This document shows, piece after piece, positions 1 to 11,705 of a stretch of 64,000 nucleotides of DNA. This stretch comes from Callaeas wilsoni (lineage: Eukaryota > Chordata > Aves > Passeriformes > Callaeidae). The translations under genes were made by a program, and so were the position numbers. The DNA is taken from assembly GCA_013398955.1 (NCBI GenBank), contig VWPU01019273.1, positions 1 to 64,000 of the forward strand. Direction: 5' to 3'. The notes beneath the pieces are model-generated. The model was not told the origin of the DNA. It was given only the letters and a program-made list of their open reading frames with translations, and did not search any database. The stretch's first letter is position 1. Each line of letters begins with the position of its first letter.

Positions 1-3000
1 TGCGTTCTCTAAGTCCTGACAGAAGGATACTGTAGAGACTAATCTGGAAGGAAAGCCTGTATAAAGGAGAAGGAAAGAGGATGTAAACATTCAGCCACTA
101 GGAGCTGTGAAAGCAGGAGAATGGATGCAAGCTTGATGCACTGTAGTATTGTCTAAATTAATAGGACAACAGCTTTCTTTGTCCCCTTAGGGAAATCCTA
201 CATTGTTTTTTTTGGCTGTAGGAAAATTTCATAACAAAGGTGTATCACTTTTGTTAACAGGGACTTTTTCTGAGTTAATCGGTACGCCATTTGCAGTTCA
301 TCTTTTCCACTTTTCTACACAGTGCTATATATGAACCTGGACAGATCTTAAAAATATTTATCCTTAGACAAAGATTTCTGTAAGCCAAAACACCTGAAAA
401 CTGAGATGGGACTACACTTAAGAGGAAACTTGATTTTATGTAAGGATATCAGGAAGCAGGCCTTATTTTCCCCCAATGTCCCTAGTGTCTGGATCTTTTT
501 ACTTTGCAATCTGATTCCTACAGATATTGTGGAGGTAATCTACACAGCCAGTTTCCATGCCTATGTGCTTGTCTTCATCATGATGCTCTGAAGTCTGTAA
601 ATATTAAGAAAGAGTTTAGCCTGTTCTAGGGGAATGCAAGTCGTAAGTCAGAATTTGTATGCATGTCTGAAATTTCAGAACAGAGGTAATTGCTTCCCAT
701 GTGACTATTACCAGTATAAAAAAATACTTATATTAAGGGGTGTAAGTTTAAGTTTTGTATTTGGCTTGTTTTGATTTTACTTGACATTGATTGTTGAAAG
801 ATTTTTCTTTTGTGTGTGTGTGTGTCTTTTGCCTTTTAATAAAACATTACTTTGTCTAAACTGGCCTTTGCCAACACATGACTGTGTCAGCTCTCATTGT
901 CCCTCATTGAATCAATTCTAATTTGCATCTGCTCTATCATGTCCATAATTTGTCTTTCACAAAGTCATGGCTCATAGCTTCATTAATCATGCCAAAATTT
1001 CTAACTTTCAGAGTTTCTGTGGATAACTTGGGTGCTGATGGGGTGGATTTTAGTGTTGAGATTCATCACGTGTGTTGTAGTGGTTTTGAATTCTGGAGAG
1101 GCATGTTTGCTTTTCATCATGCAGACGCTCATTCACTGACTTACTTGGAGAATGTCATGCATATTTACAGAAAGGAATTTCTCATCTAAAGCTTGAATTC
1201 ATTATTTATGATTACTGTTATTATTGATTATGTCAATGTTATATTGTTGCTGTGGCTGTGAATGTGGTTGTTATTTTCCCCTAAAACTGGAATAATAATT
1301 TTGGAATCAGAATTGCTGTTTTCTACACTTCCAGTGGGTGACTGTGGACAAATTGCTTAGAACTTGTGGGTCAGTTTTTTTCTGAGTTTAGACACAGTGT
1401 CTAAAAATTCATCTGGGCTAAGAAATGAGACCAGGCCACTCAATACAGAAGAGATATCCATCTACCATAATGAAAATGGTTAGAAAAATATCTGGTTTGA
1501 ATATGCAGAGCATAATAATTCTGTTTCCTAATTTCCCTGTACTTGACTTTGCATGCTTCCAGTACTCTTTGTACTTTTTTGTCTCAGGAAGTAATTAAAT
1601 TTTTAAAATGAAATTTGATTATGCGTATCACATCTAAATGCATGCAAATCCAAAGATATGAGTTCTTTCTTTCTAGCTGTGTATTTCAATAGGAAAAGAC
1701 CTTTGCTCTGTAACTTCAATAAAAGAGTACTGTGGGGTAACCTACCTTCTCTTATAAGTATTTAGGAACATTTCATCAAGGGAATTATCTCCTATTCAAA
1801 AAATCCCTAATTTACACATTCGAATGAGACTGCTCTTCAAGCTTCTTACTCACTCATCTGAAGGTAGAGGGAAAAATTCTATTCAATGGAATCTCGACTA
1901 TTACATTTCCATGTGCAGGTGAACAGACAATGGAAGAGTGGAAATTTATCAATTTGATTATAGAACACGATTTCTAGATTATATTTATAAAGTCAAATCG
2001 AACACGATTATAAACATACCAGTGAGAAATACAGTTGAAACCAAAGGAAGATAGACACAATTTGCAGAGACATTACTTATGTTTCTATTCTCTTTTAAGA
2101 CTTATTTAATGGTTAAACTGTTATTTAAATTTTTAATCTAAGTTTATATTTCAGGCACATGATCTGAAATAACTCTATGTTCATTAAATGTGCTTTTCTG
2201 AAAATATGTTGTACTGTTCATATTAGAAATGGGCAAAGAATAATAAAAGTAGGAAAGCTAATAGCAGGCTCTCAAAATTATTTGTATAATTGTCTTGTCT
2301 GTAATGAAGATTAAAATCAGTATAGATCCCACAAGATATTATCATTGATATTATTTAATTTATGAAATAGGAATTATGTCACAAACTCCAAATTTTGTTC
2401 TCTTTACCTTTCTCATTCATATTGCATGAATTTATTCTTTATCACATCTGAAATCCATTGCCATGTTACTCATAGCAAGTATTCATAAATTATGTTTTCT
2501 ATTTTCTCTCTCTGAAAGATATGTATATGAGAACTCATCCCAAATTTTAGGTTGAATTTCAGCATTTTTCACATTTCGAAAATTAGGTTTTCAAGGTATG
2601 TTATATATTTGCTACGGAGACAGTTTATATTAACCATCTCATTAAATTGTAACATTTTTCATTTTTTATTTCTCTGTAGTATAACAGGAAATAGAATGCA
2701 GGCTGGTCCTTAAGGATGATTTTAATATAATGTAAAACACAGTATGGCTATGTATGATTATGAATTTCTTCAGTGAACTTTGTTCATGGGAAGTGACTGT
2801 TCTGAACTACAGCAGTACATTGAAAGTTATAAGATCTGCTAGACTTTGTCAGAAAATAAAGGGTTTAATCTTTCTAAATGGTAATTTAAAGACTTGCTGA
2901 TCTTAGATTATCTTAATCTGTCTCGCCTAAGTAAAGTTAGATAAAGTGACATATTGGGTGGCAAGGTTTACCAGGGAGAGTTTCAACACGACATTTGGAA

Positions 3001-5316
3001 AATAATCATAACTAAATAATTCATTTTACAGAGATTGCCAATACAATTTCAGAGATTGTATTGCCCATTCTGACGACATGAACAATTTATTTGGCACAAT
3101 TATTTTTAAAAATCTTCAAATTTTTTAATTTTTTTTTTTTTAAGAAAATGCTTAATCTTCCTGGGCCAAAAAGAGCTTGATCTAAAACAGGAGTTTCTCA
3201 TCAGTGGTATAATGAGTAAGGAAGAACAGTGGATGTGTCAGTAAAATTAACAGCTGCTATTGCACTCAGAGAATTATAAACAGTTATCAGCGCAAAAATC
3301 AGTCCAAAAGACAGGGACAGACTGATGTATGAATAACAACTTTTGATTTAGCTGAGCACTACATAACTAAAAATGTTTAGCATTTTTCTCAAAAAGAGTG
3401 AAGAGCGTAATAAATGCTAAAGGATTTGTAGAAATTTAAAACTCTTCAAGGAGATAATTTTAAGGGGCTGACAGGAAAGAGATTTCCAAGAACAGTCTGA
3501 AAGGATAGCTTTAGACACAATGGAAAATAAACTGAAGATTTAGTAGAGTTAAACAGAAACTTCTTGTATCTTACTTCAGTTTTAACTAGAAGAGATAAGC
3601 TAAAATAGAATAGAATAGATTTATTCTGTCATACTGCTAGAGACTGAAAAGGAGAGACAGGGCCATATATTACTTTCAGTTTCCACCATTGCAACATGGT
3701 AGTATCTCTGCAGCAGCTATTTAAATGTCATTGGTTTTCTACCAAAGTAACTAAATGAGTTTAGCTAAAGATGAACAATGACATCTGTGGGCTACTGCAT
3801 GGGACCTGTGTTCGTCAGTTTGGTGAATGTCCAGCAGTGGAATGACATCAAAACAGTTTTTCTGAAGAGTAATTTCTTAATTGGAACTACTTGTTGAAAA
3901 ACACTGAGTTTAATTGTTGCATCCATCATTTTATTGATTCTTGAATATTTGCTGTAGCTGTCCAATGTTTACATTGGGAACACTTTATGCATACTGGACA
4001 AAATAATACATGCTGTGTTAATACTCTTTATGTGTATTACTGCATGACCAGAGCCAGTTTATAATTCATGCAGGATTAAAGTCATTATGAAGCGTATGCT
4101 TTGTCAGTTTGGACAAAGGACTGAAAGAGATGAAGTTCTCTGGATATAAATAACAACTTAATTTCACAAACACAGGTCATGAACCTAATCCAGTTCAATT
4201 CCAGATTCAAATTTATATCAGCTTTAAAACAAATAATGAAGTTGGCAATTTCTTCAAATAGGAAATAATCAGAGACATAAATAAAAGTAAATTAAAAAAA
4301 TAACTTGAGATAACATCTTTTAATGGCCTTACACCACCCCCAAAATATCTCCAGTGTACAATTTTTCAGATAATCAAGGGGCAGAACTGGTATGTCAAAT
4401 GAGAGGATGAAAAAATTCTAGTTAGTAGAAATCTGAAAGCAGATTTTTCAAGATCTATATATTGAGAATAACTTCAGAAGAGCACAGGCTGGCAAAATGT
4501 AGTATTGTTATAATTAACATCTAGGATAATAAAAGCAGTTTTTAAGACCTTGTAGGCTTCTATTAATCATGGAACTCAGCATGATGATACTAAGCATAAA
4601 ATACAAATAAAACTTGTTAGCAATTGTAAGTGTTGATCAAACTATAAATTAATGTATGATAACGCCTGAAGTGTTAACATTCAAAGATGTTGGTATGGTA
4701 ATATTTATCAGGGTTAATTAACTTTGTCAGAGAAGAAGCGATATCGAACAAGTTTCTAGAACTAGTTAATAATTTGTCAGCCTTAGTGGGATTTATCTTC
4801 ATAAAAATTTTTCACCATTCATATATTAATACTACCCAAAAGATCAGTCAAGACTGAGACTGCTCAAGTATAATTAGATAGAAGTGTTGGATAAATCTGT
4901 TAGTACTAAATCATTGAGAAACAAGAAATTACAGGTATCATATACACCACCAGCAGATATTTTCTGAATTGAAGCCCCAAAACAAGTTCAGCTATAAAAA
5001 TTTAAATACAAATATAATGTAATGTCAAAATGCATTTTTCTTCATAAGACAAAGCTTTTCATATGAAAGTAGCAACTGGAAATTGGGGACAAGTAATTCA
5101 GTAGATTATTCAGTAAATCAAGATATAACATTTGAAAGCATCTGAGAATCTTGTATATGGAATACCATAAAATTATTACATTCAAATCTATGTATATTTT
5201 ATTTTCTGATGCAGATGAGGATAATATTACACTGTTGCATAGAGGTAAACACAGTGAGTAGGATCTAGATGATGTCTTGTTAGTTAATGCTCTGTTTAAG
5301 CAAACTCAATAATTTG
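1..5316. other. AT-rich non-coding stretch, no feature recognised
   Basis: This 5.3-kb stretch is AT-rich, with stop codons in all frames. The two longest open frames, at 406-591 and 923-1189, have no recognisable domain and look like chance. It contains a (TG)7 run near 811-825 and a 13-base T run near 3129-3141. I see no CR1, LTR or SINE signature on either strand. Old, heavily decayed repeats could be present below my detection. Confidence 0.65.
811..825. repeat. (TG)n microsatellite
   Basis: About seven uninterrupted TG units lie between T-rich flanks. It is short, so polymorphism may be modest. Confidence 0.85.
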
Positions 5317-6062
5317 ATCATAGAATCATAGAGGGGTTTGGGTTTGAAGGGACCTTAAAAATCATCTAGTTCCAAAGCTTCTGTCATGGGCAGGGACATG
5401 TTTCACTGTATCAGGAACTTCTTCCTAATCCCTAATCTAAACCTGTTCTCTTTCAGTTTAAAGTCGTTCCTCCTTGTCCTGTCAGTTCATGCTCTTCTAA
5501 CTATTGTCTCTCTGTCTTTCTCGCAGGCTTCCTTCAGGTACTAGAAGACTACAATTAGGTCACCCCTAATAAGCCTTCTCTTTTCTAGGCTGAACAATCC
5601 CAATTTTTTCAGCTTTCCTGGGTGTTCCATCCCTCTAATCATTTTGATATCCAACTCTGGACTCACTCCAACAAGTCAATATTCTTCCCGTGCTGGGGCT
5701 CCCAGAGCTGGACTCAGTGCTTAGGGTGGGGTTCTACCAGAGTGGAGTGGAGGAGCAGAATCTTGTTGCCCGTGCTGCTTTGGATGCAGTCCAGGACACC
5801 TTTGTCTATCTGGGCTGTGAGTGCACATTTCCAGGTCATGTTCATCTTCTCAAGCACCAGCACTCCTAAGTTCTTCTCAGCAGGGCTGCTCTTGATCTGG
5901 TCATCCCCCAGCCTGGATTGTCACTGGACTGACCCAGGTGCAGCACTTTACATTTCATCTTATTAGACCTCATGGCATTCCCATGGGTCCACTTCTCGAG
6001 CTTGTCCAGGTCGCTCTGGATGGCATCCTGTCCTTCAGGTGTGTCAAGCGCAACGCTCAGCC
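5317..6062 (-). mobile_element. CR1 LINE, 3' portion, minus strand
   Basis: On the plus strand this opens with TCATAGAATCATAGAGGGG, the complement of the CR1 3' terminal repeat, so the element runs on the minus strand with its 3' end at 5317. The rest reads as the complement of the C-terminal part of CR1 ORF2. On the minus strand at about 5950-6040 the frame reads [13 protein letters not shown] followed by KCKVLHLG, a hallmark of the CR1 reverse-transcriptase C-terminus. Frameshifts and stops interrupt the frame, so the copy is dead. Recognisable ORF2 homology stops near 6062. The following GC-rich block (6063-6520) is annotated separately because it appears to come from a different part of CR1. 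Confidence 0.9.
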
Positions 6063-6147
6063 GTGTATAGATCCTCTTACCTATTGTGAAGTGGCACCTG
6101 GAGGGACGAGGTAGATGAAGAATGATTTCACTTTCTACCGTGAGCAT
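5866..6147 (-). pseudogene. CR1 ORF2 reverse-transcriptase C-terminal relic
   Basis: This 93-codon open frame on the minus strand carries the CR1 RT C-terminal signature [15 protein letters not shown], then [10 protein letters not shown], at residues of roughly 38-73. The first 35 or so residues do not match CR1 and lie beyond the point where ORF2 homology ends, so the apparent start codon is accidental. Intact CR1 ORF2 encodes an endonuclease plus reverse transcriptase of about 900 residues, so this is a small fragment with no expected function. Confidence 0.8.
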
Positions 6148-6520
6148 GGACTACCCTCCATTCACTCCTTTCTTTACAACTGTTGCCTTCTTGCTGAGGG
6201 ATGGATAGACGGTCCTCTTGATCTTGAATTGTTTCTGCTGGCTGCTGCTGTTCAGGGAGGCCAGGGCTTGGTTCCAATAGCCTGTCTCCCCTTCTGAGCT
6301 TACCTGATCTTTCTCCCAAGAGGGTGATGACACAAATTGAACTCTAGAGCCTGTAGGGTATCTGCACCATGCCTGTCATAACTGCCACACCATGCCCTGG
6401 GCTGCTTCTGCTCCTTGGGTGCAGCTTTTCTATGGACATGGCGAGTGTAATCACTCACAGGTGATCACACAGGCAGAGCTGTCTCTGAGTCATGGCTCCA
6501 CCACTAAAGATCTATTAAAT
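6063..6520 (-). mobile_element. Probable CR1 5'-region fragment joined to the 3' portion
   Basis: This moderately GC-rich block sits directly upstream (in CR1 orientation) of the CR1 3' portion. Its far end, 6476-6505, matches 37328-37357 with 26 of 30 bases identical by eye. The 37.3-kb site also lies in a GC-rich block abutting a minus-strand CR1. The 37-kb block in turn resembles the start of the long CR1 at 20.9 kb, so I infer that this is the CR1 5' region, brought next to the 3' part by an internal deletion. It could instead be an unrelated repeat that neighbours both copies. The open frames here are short and unrecognised. Confidence 0.5.
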
Positions 6521-9500
6521 GACAGAAATATTTGCTTCTTTTAATTATGGTTATAGAACAAATGGCAATATTCTTCTGATACTCTGAAAGTTTACAGAGC
6601 AGAATAGTTATGCAGGAGATCTCAGTGGCGAGGAGTGATCTAAGACCAAAAGGCATAATTTGAAACGGTGACTCATATGTATGATCCTCATTCAGGTATC
6701 TGAATTAGTTTTCGTAGGCTATACATCTGAACTGCACATTGTCAATAAATGATGAACCTCAGGGGTGACTGTTTTCAAAAGAGTACTGAAATCCTAGAGG
6801 TAGAGGCCACAGAAAATCACAGAAATGACAGGAGTTTGAAAAAACATTAACAGTTGTATATTTAACAAGTGAGCAGGGCTATGGACTCAATAATATACAT
6901 ACCTTTTGCTCATGCATATGCATTTTTAAGTATAATATTAGTTTCTTCAATTTTTTAGAAACTACTTGCTGATGTAGATTCAATTAACACTTTATTACTC
7001 CATAACCTCATTAAAAACCTTATCTGCCCTTTAATGGGGATGGGTAAAGTTCAGCTTTTAACTATGGAATAATTTTTATATTGTCATGCTAATATAGTAA
7101 CATTAAGTACCATAGTCCTGATACAAACATTAAAGATGCCCAGTGGGAGCCTAACCTCTAACGCAAACGAACTGTGAGTCCAGATGTAAAGGTAGAATTG
7201 TTCTCCATGTAACTTGAGATACAATAAGGAGTATAAAAATACACTATGTGATATTACACATTTACATAGGGTGTAGTAAAATATACAAACATGTCTCCAA
7301 GCAATAAGTGAAGAACACAGAGAAATTGATATTCTAATTTTGTCTCATAAAAAGATGTGAGGAAATTAAAAAGTCACCCAGAGGGAATTCGGAGACTGAA
7401 ATTATCAAAGCAGTGGAAAGTAGTTGGTGAAACAAATGAGAGAAAATAGGTGAAAATTAGAATAGAGAAAATTCAGATGGATTTTGGTTTTACTTGCCAC
7501 TAGACCTTTGACCATCAACTGAAAGGAAAATATCTGTTTTGGCTATGTCTATAATATATTCTTGTCATAGCATCTTAAATCTTCACCTAAGGTATTTTCC
7601 TTTAAAGTTTTAACCCGGAAGAAACACAATGTGAAGAACAAGCTGCAGTGTATACAGTGCCAAAAGAGTTGAACGTGACTATGATAATAATACAGGAAGA
7701 GAAAAGCAGTACACTCGCTTCCATTTTAAAAGATAGGACAGTAGAGTACTTCTTTGGTTTTTTTTATTTTTTCCCCCTGGAAGCTGTACACTTTTTATTA
7801 TAATATAACAATAACAATTATTAAGATGATGACGATAATGATAATAATAATAAATCATCAAAACAACTAAAAAGGCCAACCTCTTTCTTATCAAGTAGAA
7901 GAGTATTGACACTAATCCAAAGCAAGTATTTTAATTTTGCAGATAATTGTTTTCTCAGAAACAGTAAGTTCCAATAGACTGCAATAGTGAAATGTGAATC
8001 CACAAAATATGTCAAAAGGAGAAAAGGGTTTGGGTCTTTTATTAGATTATTTCAGTAGACTGCTCTGCAACTGAGTGAAGATCAGCAGAATGTTTTTACA
8101 AATTCCTGATGAAGAACAAAGTTGTCTAACGAAGGATAAGAGGGGGAAAGTGTATGTGCAGTAGTTCCTCAGCATTCCCCTGATGATCTTTCTTCACCTT
8201 CATTTACATTTTCCCTGTAATACAAAAGCTTAATTTCAATTACTGAAGCCAAAATTCAGGTATATCAGTAGTAACTACTGATGCTATCTGAAGGAGAAAT
8301 TGTAGCATCATACAGGCAGTTTACTAACTACATATGTCAAAGGAACGTTACAACCCATTAAGGAAAGTATTCAGCAAACACTGATACTTCAGTTAATCCT
8401 TCTTGCCACATAAATCTCATTATTAAAAAGATGGCGTCATCTGATCCTTGAAGTACGGAAGAAAATAAATAAAATGTCCCACTGAAAGTTAAAATAGACA
8501 TCCTATTTTTCCAACTTAATCTTTTATGTAGAGTCCTTCTACATACAGTGTAAGACATTTCAGATATCCAACTTTTACTATTGATAATGGGAATAATAGC
8601 AATATTTTACACATGCACTTTGGTTTTCATCCATGTTCACAAATTTGGGTGAGGAAAATTAAGGTCTTTCACTCTATTTTACTTCTAAATCACAGAATAA
8701 ACTTACAGAAACACTAATTGTCTGGGTCATATTACAAGGGAGGGATTGTCTGGAAGTGAGTTTTATACTCTCCACTGGTTAAATATTTACCTTGTCATGG
8801 CTTGCATAGGCTCTCTGACACTGGAGAGCTACTTCGTTAGCTTTAACCTTGTTCTTTCTTTGCTAGCTGTTTTTAATCACATAGAATGATGTCATACTGA
8901 TAAAAGTACATCTCTGAGGACAAACTAAGAGGGTGATTCATGATGGAAGAAATGGCTACCATAATTACTGCTGATGATTTAGGATTAAGTGAGGGATAAA
9001 ACACATTCAACATAATGCGCATTGCCATATCTTACTAATATTGCGCTCTTTAACAAAATGGTTTGCTAGATTGATAAAATTTGACTAAGGCTAGTATGGT
9101 AAAGAAGACATTAAACTAGCTTCTCACTGCAGAGCAGAGCAGATTTGCACCCACACTGAGCAAGGAGATAATTTCAGAGTGAAAATTGTCCAGTGCTATT
9201 GTCCAGTGCCAGTTCTACACTGAGGTACTAGGTCTTAAATCCCAGACCAATATGAGAAAGAAGATAGTTAACTTAGCACTTCTAGATCTATGGTTCTGTC
9301 ATTATCACTAGCACATAAAGCATCAACATATTGTAATGGGAAATGACTCCCACAGTCAAAGATTAAAATACTGCAGACAAACAAATAATACACCATAAAT
9401 CCCAGATGGCAATGACCAGAAAAAACCTCCTGTAATTGTAAATATATTTTTTAATGTATCTGACCATTTGCAATGCTCCTACCCTACTTCACAACTGAAC

Positions 9501-10499
9501 AATATAAAGACTTGGCACTCTTGCATGAATTTACCGTATATAATAAAACTGTGCAGTATATTCGATATACAGTTATGATGAGCTGTGCCTTTTTCGTATG
9601 TACAATACATGAGTTGCATTAACAAATTACACCCAACTGAACCATAAACTCTATTACTTCTTTTGCACAATCTCAGTAACTCAGAATCCTAGATTATTGC
9701 AAAGATTCTTTAGATGGCCAAGTTGATAAAAAGAATATTGTGCCTCTCACAGCATTTACTGGGGCTTTTTTATTGCCTCCAAAGTCTAAGTGAAAAAATG
9801 TCTAAGTTCAATAAAAGTCCAAAGTTTTAGCCATCTTAATCACACAGCAATTTCAAAATGTAAGAATTTATAAAATCAGTACTGTCCCAGTTTTCCAAAT
9901 TTTAACATATAAATAAACTACTATTTCCAAGCAACGTAGAAAGCCAAAATGGTGTGGTCAATACTGAAATAGTAGAGAGTAGGACCTATTTTTACATTTC
10001 ATATAATCTCTTGCATAAAAATATATGTTCCTAATAGCTCTTGCTAATATTTTCAAATTAGCACATCTGTCCTGAAATATTTAGCCCTGCAAAAATACAT
10101 GAAATAATTACCAATATGCTATGATTTACTGATTTTTTCCATAAAGAATAGCTTGATTTTTTTTAAATTAAACTGTATCTTGGAATTTTATTACTGCTTT
10201 CTAAAAAACTAAACAAAGCTATTAATTTTGTAGGGAAAACTTAGTTATAGAAAATTCTGCCAGCTCAGGCTTTAATCACATCTTTTCTGGTAATAAGGAA
10301 GCAAATATTTTGTGTATTTTCCCTCCAACTCTCTAAAATTTCCAGAATTGAAAAGAAATTGGTTTTGACTGAAATTGTTTTGCAATTTAATCCTGACTTT
10401 ACCCTTACAAAATCATAAAAATAAAACAAATACTCATTTCTAGGTCTATCAATTTATTTCTGTAGAAGTTTCAGAAAGAAAGCATAATATGCCATATAG
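6521..10499. other. AT-rich non-coding stretch, no feature recognised
   Basis: There is no recognisable gene or dispersed repeat in these 4 kb. Open frames such as 7679-7912, 8358-8558 and 9479-9670 (minus) are low-complexity or random-looking. The only simple repeat I note is an ATA/GAT-rich run at about 7826-7853. Confidence 0.65.
7826..7853. repeat. GAT/AAT-rich imperfect microsatellite
   Basis: GATGATGACGATAATG is followed by repeated ATA units, giving an imperfect trinucleotide tract. Confidence 0.7.
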
Positions 10500-11705
10500 G
10501 AAAACCACCTCAAATCAGGTCCAACTAAAGCAGGTTGCTCAGGTTTTCCCAAGTCCTGACCATCTGCAAGGATGTAGATTTCTCCAACATTTCCAGGAAA
10601 CTCTGACCAACTTCAGACTAATAATGGTTTTTTTTTCCCTACGTCTAATCAAAATTTCCTGTGTTGCAACTGGTGCCTGTTCCTTTTGTCTTGTCACTAT
10701 GTGCTTTCAAGACAGTCTATCTCCACCTTCTCTATGTCATTATATAGTATATATAATATGGTCTCTCCTTAGCTTACTTTTTCCTAAGGCTCAACAAACT
10801 GAATTTCTTCAGTGTCTCCTCACATGGCACATGCACCAGAACCCAATCATCTTGATCTTACCCAGCTGCATTAATTCAAGCTCATCTAAGACTTTCTGGC
10901 AATGAGGAGGCCAAGCTAGGTACAGCTCTTCAAGTACATCCTCACAAATACTCAATCGAGAGAGAGAATCACTCTCCACAACTGTCTAGCTACTTCTTTC
11001 CTAAGAGAGTATGCGGTGAGCTTTCTTCTTTGCATGTGGCTGACTCACCTTCAATTTGGAGCTACCAGAACCCTTTTGGTAAAGTTTCTTGCTATCCAGA
11101 CAGCACCTAATCTGTCCTGTTGCACTGAATTACTTCATTCCAGATGAAAGACTGCATTTTCTTTTATTGACACTCATGAGCTTTCTTTTGCTTTATCTTC
11201 TGCTAGGTTGCGTTCCTCTGATAGCACCATGTTAATTGCTCCCCCTGGTTTGGTATTGGCTGCTAAACTGCTGAGTACTGCAATCCGTTATGTCAACAAA
11301 GTTATGGAGCTGTGTTGGGGTGAGCTGTGTTGGTCTCAGTAGGAACCCCCAAGTAACACCACTGGAAACCAGCCAAAAGCTGGAATCATTAATCACACCC
11401 CTTTACAACTTATGGCCCAGCCTATTTTCCATGCACCTCACTGGCCACTTATCCAGTCCCTATGAAGCCGAGTTGACTACAAGCCTTGCTGTCAGAAAGC
11501 ACAACATCCACTGCTCTCCTTTTACCCACAGAGTCATCTATCTCATCACAACACATAGTTGGTCTGGGCAGGCATATTTTGCCTTTGGTAAACCCTTCCT
11601 ATCTCTTCTCAGCCAGCTTGTAGGAGTCCTCATGTCCTTTATGTTCTCGGTTATGGCTCCCAGATGGCTGATTAAAACTGCTAACCTAGATCCTCCTTCT
11701 TAATC
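10500..11705 (-). mobile_element. Old, decayed CR1 LINE, minus strand
   Basis: The whole block aligns by eye to the complement of CR1. It starts near the 3' UTR: CAGGTTGCTCAGGTTTTCC at about 10532, then CTGTGTTGCAACTGGTGCC at about 10659. It continues through the RT C-terminal region, with GGCAATGAGGAGGCCAAGC near 10898, and on into regions coding for more upstream RT sequence, with GTAAACCCTTCCTATCTC near 11590. Substitutions and small indels are frequent, so it is much older than the copies at 36 kb and 40 kb. The open frames at 10489-10905 and 11290-11703 are on the wrong strand and have no meaning. The terminal ATTCTATG repeat is not preserved, so the left boundary is approximate. Confidence 0.8.

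Noticed and set aside
10489..11703. Two plus-strand frames of 138 and 137 codons
   Set aside because: Both run antisense through an old minus-strand CR1 and have no domain.
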